A stretch of 64,000 nt of DNA from Cornus controversa. Its lineage: Eukaryota; Streptophyta; Magnoliopsida; Cornales; Cornaceae. The DNA is taken from positions 86,145,033 through 86,209,032 of the forward strand of contig CM048845.1 of NCBI GenBank assembly GCA_026545225.1. Reading direction: 5' to 3'. The translations under genes were made by a program, and so were the position numbers. Below the pieces are notes generated by a model. The model was not told the origin of the DNA and searched no databases. It worked only from the letters and a program-made list of their open reading frames with translations. Positions 1-9,902 of the stretch are shown here, in pieces (position 1 is the stretch's first letter; every line of letters begins with the position of its first letter).

Positions 1-931
1 GCTCCTTACAAAATTGTTTGTACTTTATGAGAGTCAAATCTTAAACTTGATACTTCATGAGACAACAGGACCAAGTGACCTTATGTCAGAGGGAGTAACT
101 CGTCCCACATCGAATCCAAATGGGGAAGGACTTGAATATACAAGGGTGGATATGCATCTAATAGTTTAGACTTTTGAGTTAGAGGACAAGAGTCAAACTC
201 AGTCCTTAATCCGGCGTCACGCCAACGTCCGGCCCAAAAGTGTCCAAGTGTGCCCATTTGGATAGACAGGGTGGCCCAACTCTAACGAGTCCAATAATTT
301 AGACTTTTGAATTACCCCCCACAAGTGTGGGTCCGACTGGGCTACTTCCATCCTTGTGTGTGCATGTGTTCATTTTTGTTATCTTTTTGAGCAATTAACA
401 TATAATGCCTTATTGTCCTAATACACACACATATGTGTATATATATATATATATAAATTCATAAACAAACAAAGATATCTTTATATATACAGATGCAACC
501 CAATCCTAGAGAGGATTTTTAAATGGAAACAAATCAAGGTAGGTAGATGGAACCCAGTTTATTTATTTTCTTCCCCCACATATACAATATATTTTATATA
601 TATATTATGTGTTCCAATATGTGTAGAATACTATTTTTATTATTATTATTGGCAAGATGTGTAGAACAATTCTTTTATGGAGTATTAAATCTTCTACCAT
701 AACACCATATTCTTTGGTTCACATAGAATAGAAGAGACACACCATCAACATCTATGGGGGTTCATATCTACATAGCTGTGTAACATTTATACCCCTCTTC
801 ATAACCCAATTATTCCACAATGCACTGCTTAAAAAAAAAAAAATCAAATAAAAAGCAGCGAAAAGGACTGCACATGGAAACTCCGTGTTAAGGATATCAA
901 CCCCATGTGAATCATCATGCTTAGTCCTAGG
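1..931. other. Intergenic DNA downstream of the SHN-like gene
   Basis: No coding region is recognised. Positions 60-330 are less AT-rich and read like a degraded dispersed repeat (a phrase of the 'cccacatcgaa' kind, common in plant LTRs, lies near 90), but I see no paired end. AT-rich microsatellites lie near 430-457 and 585-610, and an A-run near 830-842. The 3' untranslated region of the minus-strand gene at 932-1921 should lie here. Confidence 0.5.
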
Positions 932-1921
932 TTAATTCCCATTCAGGAGTTCCTCTATCATCTGCAGTGCCATCCTCTCCTCTTCTTCAAGCCCATCTCC
1001 CACTTTCCGCTCCGGCGACTTCTCCGGTGATGCCACCGCCGGCTTCTCCTTCTTTCCGAGCTCGAGCTCGACCGTCATGACCCAATTGGAATCAGATCGT
1101 TCCCCGGCTCGCTTTTGCCATACTCCAATATGAGAGTTCTCTGTGTCAAGCCTTAGGCAGGTAAGAGACGGGGATGGCGACTTAGAACACTTGCGAAGTT
1201 TTGCACTGAGGATCGCCGAAAGAGCTCTCGAAGAAGATGATAATGGAGAGTTTTCCTTAGTCGTCACAGAGACGACGTGGGGGAAGTTTGTTTTAGCATT
1301 GGGGCCTCTTATCAGTATTGCTGCCTCGTCGTAGGCTCGAGCCGCCTCCTCCGCTGTTTCAAATGTTCCCAGCCATACCCTTCTCTTCCTATAAAACAAC
1401 AAAGAAGAAAAATTAGCAAACAGTTTTGGAAATCACATTTAAGTACTAATTAAATAACTCAAAGCTGAGCAAAGATATATAATAGTATTTAAGCTAGCTA
1501 GCTTGTGAAGCATGTTTGATGCATCTAGTGTGTAGAGACACAAATAGACACACATAGAGATATAATATGTGTGTGTAAATATGAACATCTGCAGCCAGCC
1601 ATACAACACTTTTTTCATATAACATAAACAGAGAAGAAAATTTAACGAACATTTGAAGTCACATTTAAGTAGTACTAAAGAAGATAACTATTCTAGTGAA
1701 TTAAGCATATATGCTTCACATCTGTGTGTAAATATGACACAAGCATGTGTGTTATATATCTAGAGTGTGTGCACGTACAATATATATATGTATATATATA
1801 TATATAACACACATGGGTTTGAGGAGAATATATATAAATACAGTAATGGGTGGCGAATCTCAGAAACCCAGGAACCCCAATGGCGTTGCCTGACACCTCT
1901 GAACTTCTTTGATTGTACCAT
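932..1921 (-). CDS. SHN1: SHINE/WIN1-type AP2/ERF transcription factor
   Basis: Nuclear DNA-binding regulator; the family activates cutin and wax genes and so controls cuticle formation. Two coding exons, 1842-1921 and 932-1388, joined across a 453-bp GT..AG intron. The junction falls inside the AP2 domain after the HPL codons and restores [10 protein letters not shown]. The spliced protein has 178 residues. One AP2 domain occupies about residues 6-63 and includes [18 protein letters not shown] and the AARAYDEAA helix. The SHN-specific middle motif ([26 protein letters not shown]) follows, then the C-terminal motif [10 protein letters not shown]. The reading frame is intact. Length, intron position and all three motifs fit the SHN clade, and the RQRHW and EEAARAYDE spellings are nearer SHN1 than SHN2 or SHN3 as I recall them. 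One oddity is [13 protein letters not shown], where the clade usually has a Met-Ser/Asn-Gly variant. The start is the only Met directly before the VQSKKF leader. The SHN1 assignment within the clade is tentative. Confidence 0.93.
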
Positions 1922-2099
1922 TTTGTCAGAGAGCGAACTGAAATAGTTGTGGAATTGACGAGAGACTAAATATAAGATCAGAAGTGCAGATAGCATAAGA
2001 GAGGAACATGTATGTACCACAGCATTGATAATACCTGTCGGTGAGCTTAACAGCTTTTTGGGTCTCCAGTATTGACACCTTTTGTGGTCCACTAGAATT

Positions 2100-2111
2100 A
2101 CTATATATGCC
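2100..2111 (-). promoter_or_regulatory. Candidate TATA box of the SHN-like gene
   Basis: Read on the minus strand this is GGCATATATAGT, about 180 bases upstream of the ATG at 1921. It would give a leader of roughly 150 bases. A weaker TATA-like stretch lies near 1965-1972, only about 50 bases from the ATG. The choice is inferred from spacing alone. Confidence 0.3.
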
Positions 2112-2138
2112 TCTCTGACTATGACGCACTCTGGGAAA

Positions 2139-2380
2139 CTTAGGTTATATTTGGAAGGATTTTTGTTTGGACTTTAAATGGAATTTTTGTTTTGATTTTT
2201 GCAACAAAAAAAAAAAAAATAGAAGTTAATTCAACAAGTTGATACTCACTAATTTTTTTAAAATATTCTTTTTCAACTCTAAAACTTTTCAACTTTATCA
2301 ATTCAAACACTTTAAAAATAACTTATAAACTTCAAAAATCAAAAATTACTTTTTAAATGCAAATTCAAACCGTGGTCTGC
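2139..2380. mobile_element. Possible MITE remnant with imperfect inverted ends
   Basis: The left side (TATATTTGGAAGGATTTTTG) and the reverse complement of the right side share the order TTTGG/TTTGA, TTTAAA, AATTTTTG and GATTTTTG. This resembles the short TTTGG-ended elements at 18.1, 45.9 and 47.8 kb. No target duplication could be fixed. It sits just upstream of the SHN-like promoter. Confidence 0.35.
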
Positions 2381-3246
2381 TTTCTCTTATATAGTTTTGT
2401 TGCAAAAGACACACATATATTTCAGTATATAATAATAGTTGTTTGAATTTTTATTTTTTAAAAAAATGGGACGAAATTGAAGTGTTGATTGGACCCACAA
2501 GGCCACAAGAGCTAGGGATAGACGGATAATCAGCTGTCTCGAATCCCTTAGCTTATTCGCGAATGATACATCAATAAATTGGGATGTACGAATTTTTAAG
2601 AAATACTCTAATTTCTCAGTCTTAAAGATATTTAAGATACAGTAAAGTACGTATATTTTATTCTAAAAGTGTATAAAAAAATTTAATTCATGGTATTAGA
2701 GGTGATGGTTTAATTCATTTTCGTGAAATGGTTCGTTCATGTTTGTTGCCATTTAATTCCCTTCATATCCTAACCTTTTTCTTTTCTTTTGCAATTCTAA
2801 TTTAATATTTTCCAAGAACACAAATTCTGAAAACGTAAACTACCATTTTTTTTTTTTTGAATCGTCATCTTCTTTGTCATGTGTAGTGAGCAAGACTTTT
2901 AGGCTATAAGCATGTGCGTAAATGGATTAATTTAATTTGAAACTGATTAATCATATGTATGTAAGGAAACATGGATAAGAAAAAATCATTTTGCAACCAT
3001 GTAGAACAATTAGAATTCTGATATAAGAGTTATTTGAAAAAATGAGAAGTGAAAATGTAATCCACCCAGAGAAAATTGATACATGGAGAAAAGGAGAAGT
3101 GGAACACGACATAAATTTTATCTTAAGAAAACTTTATTCTTGCATAAAACTTCAATTTTATTCATAAGATAATGGAAAAATTCAACACATTAGAAGCATA
3201 GGATTGGGAGGGAGGATTACTCCTTAGAATAGAGTCTATAAAGCAT
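2381..3246. other. AT-rich intergenic DNA
   Basis: I see no gene, RNA or paired repeat here, only poly-A/T runs and stop-rich sequence in every frame. Confidence 0.5.
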
Positions 3247-3367
3247 GGATATAGAAACAGGATACGGGTATGACATGATACAGACACGGCGATACGTCAA
3301 TTAAAAAAAATATGATTACGGCATGAATACGCCAAAAAATAATAATATAATATATTATTATATATAT

Positions 3368-3732
3368 TGATGATGCAGAAATCGACACGCGATCCGAGTT
3401 AACGCTAACCAGTAAAAGGACAAAACAAAGATAATCGAAAGGACATCAGCGTGGTGCCGGCCGACTGCGCTCCGACGATTAAGTCAAATATTGGAAAGAC
3501 TTGTTAAAGCTAAAATGGCACTAAGAGGATATTAATTGTGTACCTGATATATGAACCGTCTCTATATTTATAGCTGTCAAATGGAACTGTGTCCTAGTAA
3601 GAGACTGATTTTTCAGTTCCCTAGACTCATATAGAGATAGAGAAGTCCTGGTCGAAGTAGACTTCTTATCCACGTCACATTGGCTTAACCTCCACATTGT
3701 ACGTTTCACAATTGGAGTCAAATACTCTATCA
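3368..3732 (-). repeat. 3' LTR (transcription sense) of the 3.4-8.0 kb element
   Basis: 365 bp, starting TGATGATGCA and ending TCTATCA on the plus strand. It aligns without gaps to 7667-8031. About 33 of the 38 differences are transitions. Confidence 0.82.
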
Positions 3733-4014
3733 GATGTCCCGTGTTCATGAGGGTCGCTCGTCAGGCCTTAGGAACACTTTAGTTGGCCCATTGGGTTATA
3801 AAAACGAACTCCCGTTTTAAGAAATTTCGCTAACCTTCCATCTTGGCCCACGAATCTGAACTCGAACCTGTTAAGCTCCTAGGCTGGCCAACTTGGGCTA
3901 GCCTATGGGGACCGGCTTAGGCCGGGCCTAGTGGCCGGACTTGGTCGGCTTTTAGGGGCTAGCCTTAGCCGGCCTACTTTTTGTGAGACTTTTCTCTCTA
4001 ATTTTTGTGAGACT

Positions 4015-4042
<28 letters not shown>
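4015..4042. repeat. (CT)n microsatellite inside the LTR element
   Basis: About 14 uninterrupted CT units, preceded by two copies of a 'tttttgtgagacttctctct' phrase at 3979 and 4003. Confidence 0.9.
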
Positions 4043-4046
<4 letters not shown>

Positions 4047-4116
4047 GTCCTCTGGTTCCTAAGAAAAAATCTTTATGGCATAATCCTGAAAAAGAATTTA
4101 CGTAATGGACTCACCT

Positions 4117-5395
4117 TGCTATTGAAAAAATTCCCTTAGGCGAGTTGTGCCCTATAAGGTCAATTATCCATGTTCTCGGAATTTACTTATTCCGTCTTTT
4201 TCATTAAAGATCCCCTTTTAGAGGCGTCCCTTTGTGGGATTTTTTGACAATGTTCTCAGGATTAATTTAGAGCATATTTTTTGTTAAAGGCCCTCTTAGA
4301 GGTGTGCCTCCATGGGATTGTTTTAACAACATTCTCAGAATTAATTCATCCCCTTTTTTTCATTAAATGCCCTCTTTAGAGGTATATCCCTTAGGGTTGT
4401 TTGACAATATTCTCAGAATTAATCCATCTGCCTCTTTCATTAAAGGCCATCTGTTAGAGGTGTATCCTTGTAGGGCTATGCCCCCGTAGGGCTGTTTGAC
4501 AATGTTCTCGGAATTAATTCATCCCGCTTTTTTCATTAAAGGCCCTTTGTTAGAGGTGTGTCCCCGTAGGGCTATGCCCCCGTAGGACTGTTTAATAATA
4601 TTCTCAGAATTAATTCATCCCACATTTTTTATTAAATGTCCTCGTTAGAGGTGTATCCCCGTGCGGCTGTTTGACAATGTTCTTAAAATTAATTCATCCC
4701 GCATTTTTCATTAAAAGCCCTCGTTAGAGGTGTGTCCCCGTAGGGCTGTTTGACAATGTTCTTGAAATTAATTCATCATGTCTTTTTCATTAAAGACCCT
4801 CATTAGAGGTGTACCCCCGTGGAATTGTTTGACAATGTTCTCAGAATGAATTCATCTCACCTTTTTCATTAAAGGCCCTTGTCAGAGGTGTACCCCCATG
4901 GGGCTGTTTAACAATGTTTTCGAAATTAATTCATCCCGCCTTTTTCATTAAAAGCCCTCGTCAGAGTTGTACCCCCGTGGTGCTGTTTGACAATATTTTC
5001 GGAATTAATTCATCCCGCCTTTTTTATTAAAAGCCCTCGTCAGAGGTATACCCCGTGGGGTTGTTTAACAATATTCTCGAAATTAATTCATCCCGCCTTT
5101 TTCATTAAAGGCCCTCTTCAAAGGTGTACCCCGTAGGGTTGTTTAACAATATTCTCAGAATTAATTCATCCCGCTTTTTTATTAAAGGCCCTCTTTAGAG
5201 GTGTACCCCTCGTGGGGTTGTTTTACAATGCTCTCGGAATTAATTCATCCCGCTTTTTTCATTAAATGCCCTCTTTAGAGGTGTGTGCATTTTGCCATAG
5301 CAAGTAGTTTTACATGGATCTCGAGATTAATTTATCCCGCCCTTTTTAGTAAGGGCCCTCCGTGGAGGGGTGCGCCTTGTGGGGTTTAATAGTTA
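4117..5395. repeat. Minisatellite, about 79-bp unit, about 15 copies
   Basis: Degenerate tandem array. Each unit runs through 'tgtttgacaatgttctc', 'gaattaattcatcccgc', 'tttttcattaaaggccctc' and 'agaggtgtaccccgtggg'. Two units near 4480 and 4570 have an extra 'gggctatgccccc' insertion. Units drift gradually from left to right, which suggests growth by unequal exchange or template slippage. It lies in the 3' untranslated part of the host element. Confidence 0.9.
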
Positions 5396-5439
5396 CGAGC
5401 TTTGTGAGCTCGCTTCTTTAAGAAGGAGATTTATAAATC

Positions 5440-5885
5440 ACCATTGTTGATGTCCCTTTAATAACGGAGAATTTGTGGCTCGACCCTTTAATAAAAGGAG
5501 GTGTTGGTTCGACCTTTTAGTAAGGGGAGGAATTGATGGCTTGACCCTTTAATAAGGGAAGGTTTCAATTCGACCATTTTAGAAGGGGAGGTGTCAGCTC
5601 GACCCTTTAATAAGGGAAGGTTCGGCTTGATCCTTTAAGAAGGGGAGGTGTCGACTCTACCCTTTAATAAGGGGAGGTTCGGCTCGACCCTTTAAGAAGG
5701 GGAGGTGTCAGCTCTACCCTTTAATAAGGGAAAGTGTCAGCTCAACCCTTTAATAAGGGAAGGTTTTAGCTCAACCATTTTAGAAGAAGAGGAATAGGCT
5801 CGACCCTTTAATAAGGGGATTTTCGGCTCAACCCTTTAATAATGAGATGTTTCGGTTCAACTCTCTAATAAAGGGAGATTTGTGT
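5440..5885. repeat. Second minisatellite, about 28-31-bp unit, about 14 copies
   Basis: Directly follows the 79-bp array. Units read 'ggctcgaccctttaataag' plus a short G-rich link such as 'gggaggtt'. Unit length varies because of the link. The two arrays have different sequences and periods. Confidence 0.88.
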
Positions 5886-6082
5886 CAATCCGATATTACA
5901 CGAGGGGGATATGAATATTTTAGTGACTATATGTCTTGCTGAAAAAAATCTACAAATTTCACTTTTTGAACTCACTCCAATAATGCCCCTGTCAAGCTGA
6001 ACATATAAGTTGGTGAATGTTTCATATCAACATAATTAATGCCTGAGTTTAGCACTCATTTGCTCTACTACTAGTATTGCAG

Positions 6083-6250
6083 GCAACTTTAATTGATTCA
6101 TATATAAAGGACACCTTGAATGTGCTGAGATCTTGCAGAAAAATAAGTAGTGTGAAACGGATTGTGCTCACCTCTTCATGTTCTTTGATAAGATACCGTG
6201 ATGATGTCCAACAATATTTTTCTCTTAATGAATCTCATTGGGGTGATTTG
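6083..6250 (+). pseudogene. Captured exon of a tetraketide-pyrone-reductase/CCR-like gene
   Basis: One frame reads TLIDSYIKDTLNVLRSC, then SVKRIVLTSSCSLIRYR, then NESHW. This is the central part of NAD(P)-dependent reductases of the CCR/DFR superfamily and is closest, from memory, to the tetraketide alpha-pyrone reductase (TKPR2) branch, which reduces precursors of pollen-wall sporopollenin. The stretch begins just after a pyrimidine-rich tract ending TATTGCAG, a normal 3' splice site at the place where genes of this superfamily have an intron. After NESHW the similarity is lost, so only one exon is left. It lies inside the LTR element, opposite to its transcription sense. It has no start codon, cofactor motif or C-terminal half and cannot encode an enzyme. 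Capture at DNA level is inferred from the retained intron end. Confidence 0.7.
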
Positions 6251-7649
6251 GTGGGGGTGATCTACTTCCTCTTTCGTAGTTGGTCCATTACTTGGACTGA
6301 AACCAAACAGTTGGCCAAAAGATATATCTCCATCACATATTTTTCTTCTAACCAAAGGCAAAAGATACCCAAAGTACATACTGTGGATGAAGAAAATTGT
6401 ATCGTAATTCACTGAGATGGCAAGTCGACAAACACATGATTTTACATATCTTCTGTTCACATAAAAATCAGATGTGTATACTAAAAATGATGACATGTGG
6501 CAGCTTATACTAAGAGATGGGTGCATAGCCTCACATGACGCTGCCACGGGTGAGAACGAAGTGTTGCCTTGATAGCGAGCCTGGGGGTCGCTACTATTTG
6601 TTTTGATCTTGGGCAATTGACACATCGCTTCAAATTGGTTACTGTGGTAAGCTTGTTCATGGAGGGATTACAACGGTAATGTACAGGTTCTTCATGAAAT
6701 TTGGATAGCAACAGTCGGCTGAATCACTACTTTTTTTTATGCCATGGGCATGGCGGTTTTGCCGCTATGGTAGTGGTTGAGTTGTGGTTGTTCGGCAGCT
6801 CATGGTGGCTCCAATTCTGATAGGTTTCTTGGTATTCTTGAATGACACATGTAGTCAAAGTGGAGTGAGGATATATAGATCATACTCGATCTGTTTCTCA
6901 TCAAATATTGATAACCTAGATGATGACACATGGCCATGGATAGAATTGTAAGATTGCAATTGAAACTCACTCATGGTCCGCATAAATATTTATATGTTTA
7001 TTACCCCACCAGTTTAAACAGAGAAAGGAGAAACAAAATGAGTGAACTTTTCCAATTGACACATAGCATTGAAGCAGAATATGTCAAGTGAAAAACCAAA
7101 CTATTTGTAATGTTTTACAAACATTTCCTCATGGCATAATAAAACAGAATCCATTAGATTTGCTATGGCGACACATGGAGTCAATATATGTATAATGGGA
7201 TTATAAAAGCAATAAATCCACTTCTTTCTATAATGGTTGGCATGTATAGATTTATATCAGATTAATGAGCAACCTGTTAGTCTATATTTCAAACGCTACT
7301 TTTTATACACCCATATACATGAAACTGATTCTCGTGGCATATGGAGTGTGTGTGTGTGTGTGTGTATAAGCTTAATAACACGTGGCAGGTTAATGAATTG
7401 GAAAACCAATTTGTATAAGACGAGTAACGGGTTAAGAAAAATTGATTTGTAACCTTGTGTCATGCTGACATGTATTAGAGATGTGGAGGAAAATCTTGAA
7501 CCCAACAGCAACGATTTTGGCTGCCCACATCGGCAGGAAGTTGGGCTGCAGAGTAACACTTTTTGTGTTGTCGGTTTGATGTTTTTTGGCAATGATCCGC
7601 ATCACTTACAAATTATAATTTTTATCATGAAATAGGAAATTGATCTTTT
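6251..7649. other. Unrecognised interior of the LTR element
   Basis: No conserved coding region. Motifs of the type 'gacacatgg' or 'acacgtggca' recur near 6493, 6618, 6844, 6925, 7058, 7170, 7380 and 7468, hinting at a worn tandem structure. A short GT microsatellite lies at 7346-7365. Confidence 0.4.
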
Positions 7650-7666
7650 CCACAGACGACGCCAAC
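7650..7666 (-). other. Primer-binding-like site of the LTR element
   Basis: The minus strand directly inside the LTR reads GTTGGCGTCGTCTGTGG. The Tat-lineage element at 31.5 kb has TTGGCGCCGTCTGTGGG in the same place, a one-base difference in the shared part. The TGGCGCC start matches the 3' end of an Asp-type tRNA; the exact primer tRNA is not settled here. Confidence 0.65.
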
Positions 7667-8031
7667 TGATGATGCAAAAATCGACATGCGATCTGAGTCA
7701 ACGCTAACTTATAAAAGGACAAAACAAAGGTAATCGGAAGGACACCGGCGTGGTGCCGACCGATTGCGCTCCAACGATCAAGTCAAATATCGGAAAGACT
7801 TGTTAAAGCTAGAAGGGCACTAAGAAGGTATTAATTACGTACCTGGTATATGGATCGTCCCTATATTTATAGCTGTCAAATGGAACTGTGTCCTAGTAAG
7901 AGACTGGCTCTTCAGTTCCCTAGACTCATATAGAGATAGAGAAGTCCTGGTCGAAGTAGACTTCTTATCCATATCACCTTAGCTCAACCTTCACATTGTA
8001 CGTTTCAGAATTAGAGTCAACTACTCTATCA
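7667..8031 (-). repeat. 5' LTR (transcription sense) of the 3.4-8.0 kb element
   Basis: 365 bp, gap-free match to 3368-3732, TG..CA ends, followed on the plus strand by the TATAT duplication. Confidence 0.82.
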
Positions 8032-8539
8032 TATATAAATAATAATTTTTGATTATTTTATCCTTATAATCATAAATGAAATACTAACTTGAAATGCAGA
8101 GCTAATTGTTTGTTATTTTTGTTTTATTAAATTTTATATTATTTTTTTAATTAACCCATAATATATTTTAAATTGCATTAAATCCCATTCTTTTGAAAAA
8201 AATATATTATAAAACCACTCTGCCGTGTTCTGGAAGTGTACAAAATGTATCCTTGTCCATGTCGTGTCCAATTAGAAAATAAAATATTCAAAATTCAGGA
8301 TATTTCTAGTTGTAATTGACACGTGTTTGAGCCGTATCCACATGTCCAAAATATATTGGAGTGTTCGATACCACCACAGCACATGGGAGAAGTATTTGTA
8401 CTTCACAGAGTACAGTATTGTCATGAATGATGATAATTTTTCTTGGTTAGATAGTGGGCTATAAATTTATAGCTATTTTTTTAAAATAAAAATCGTGATT
8501 ATTTGAATTAGGAATTTTTTTATAAAATTTTGTAATGAT

Positions 8540-9902
8540 TGTGAGATATATAATTGTAAATTGGCTAATTTCGATGTCAAAACTTATTAATCGAGTTAGA
8601 ATTTTTGTTTGATCGTGTGTTACAATCTTTGGAGCTGAACGAATGGTATCTCGATACCGTGAATTTGTTGAGGACATCACTTAGTACATATATGTGAGTG
8701 AGGACACTATGTTTTGAAGTTTGGTGGGCTTAGGACTTAGAAAATATGTTTTAAACTTGAAATATGAATTTTCAGAAGTCCCACTGGTCTCCAATTTTTA
8801 GGACCAGTCTAACTTCTTTCGAGACTTTTGATTTTGAGCATGTTTGAAAAGTCTCATCAGTCCCTAATGTTTAGGACCGGTCTGACTTTTCTCAGGGCTT
8901 TAAAATTTCTACAAGTCTGCAAAGTCTCATCGGTCCCTAAAAAATAGGACTGGTCCGACTTAGCTGATGTGTGAGAAAATTTTCATATCGATCCTAATTT
9001 GTTTCCTAATCAGCCTAAACTTCTCTAAAACCTTCCTTAGATGTTTTAAAATTATTTTTTAAATATACTAAGGATTCTAAACCTTATAAATACCTTTTTT
9101 ATGCTTCAACCTAAAAGAGACTCTAAATGTTTTAATTGTTAAAGAGAGAAATATAATTTTTGGAGCTAAAAAGGAGATTTATGAGAGAAAATTTTTATTA
9201 ATTTTATTTTTGAGAGCACACACACATGGAGTGTTTAAGTTGTGATACTCTTCTCAATCTGATCAACGGGTATTTCAAGACATCGTCAGTCTACATAATT
9301 TGATCAGAGCAGCAGTGGTCGTTCCTTGTAACTACATGTTTTTATTTGAAGAGGACAAGAAACGATCACTACGAAGGGAACAACATACTTGCAAAGTATT
9401 TATATTCTTTCAACTACCCTTCTGAAAGAATTGTGATGTTAGCTGGGAGTTTGCAGCAATTGGACGAAAAGTTGCAAAAGTAAACCTGAAGCGTTCCACA
9501 TCAAATTCTTATCAGAGTGGAGTGAGTGTGAGTTTGGGACAGAGTTTGTTGTGCTTTGCTTTGAGATAGTGGATTGATTTTTCTAGAGGCATTTGCCTCA
9601 CACCCGTGGTTTTTCTCTTCCTAAAGTTTTCACGTAAAATTACTGGTGTCATCTCTAACTTTCCTTACTTGATTTATTTATTTTGTGGTGGATTGATTTT
9701 TCTGGAGGCATCTGCCTCACCCCAGTGGTTTTTCCCTTCTTTGGGTTTTCACGTAAAATTTCTGATGTCACTTTTCTTACTTGCTTTATTTATTTTGTGA
9801 TTGGTTTGAATGTTTAATTGATAATTATTATGAATAATTTAATCAATCATAAAAATTGGGCAAGAATACTTATTCATCCCCCTCTAGGTCTAAAGATTAG
9901 CA
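8540..9902 (+). mobile_element. Copia-type (SIRE-like) solo or truncated LTR
   Basis: Starts TGTGAGATATA and ends with 'tattcatccccctctaggt...agca', the usual 3' end of SIRE-type copia LTRs. It is the inverted homologue of the LTR at 23935-25093: start, the 'ggaccggtc' repeats, the 'gcctcac..cgtggtttttc' block and the end are in the same order. No primer-binding site or gag follows and no target duplication was found, so it is a solo or broken LTR. It contains three worn copies of a block with 'ctcat.ggtccctaa..aggac.ggtc' (about 8785-8965). Confidence 0.72.
9569..9806 (+). repeat. 119-bp tandem duplication inside the LTR
   Basis: Two adjacent copies start at 9569 and 9688. Both contain 'gtggattgatttttct', 'ggca.ctgcctcac' and 'ttttcacgtaaaat'. 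The LTR at 23.9 kb has this block once, so the duplication happened in this copy. Confidence 0.85.

Larger units (their letters stand above)
3368..8031 (-). mobile_element. Non-autonomous LTR retrotransposon (LARD-like), probably Tat lineage
   Basis: Two direct repeats of equal length (365 bp) bound the element, each TG..CA. Both sides carry the 5-bp duplication TATAT (3363-3367 and 8032-8036). The strand comes from the primer-binding-like site next to the right LTR, which reads outward on the minus strand and resembles the one in the Tat-lineage element at 31.5 kb. I find no gag, protease, RT or integrase in the 3.9-kb interior. In transcription order the interior holds unrecognised DNA, a stretch resembling a host-gene exon in antisense, and two tandem arrays next to the 3' LTR. 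Minisatellites before the 3' LTR are an established trait of Tat/Ogre elements. The LTRs differ at about 38 of 365 sites (hand count), so the insertion is several million years old. No convincing polypurine tract is visible, which is the main weakness. Confidence 0.8.
3247..8420. repeat. Old dispersed repeat split by an LTR element
   Basis: Two halves, 3247-3367 and about 8032-8420, flank the LTR element at 3368-8031. Both halves resemble one uninterrupted stretch at about 41805-42180: the same order of 'tacggcatg.atacg.caaaaaat', an AT run, 'gtttgttattttt', 'ataatatatt.tgaattgcattaaa', and 'cca.aacactcc/aca.cacatggg' near the end. The ends carry inverted 'ggatacgg'-like motifs, which suggests a TIR element, but its class is unknown. 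Confidence 0.55.

Noticed and set aside
3733-4010. Extension of the left LTR of the 3.4-kb element
   Set aside because: The sequence after TCTATCA differs completely from that after the right copy, and the two LTRs have equal length with a matching duplication, so the end at 3732 was kept despite the missing polypurine tract.
5440-5885. CRISPR-like array with ~30-bp units
   Set aside because: Units are directly contiguous without unique spacers, are degenerate, and the genome is a plant; it is a minisatellite.
6176-6625. 149-residue open frame on the minus strand
   Set aside because: It overlaps the reductase-like fragment in antisense, has no motif and no codon pattern; a chance open frame.
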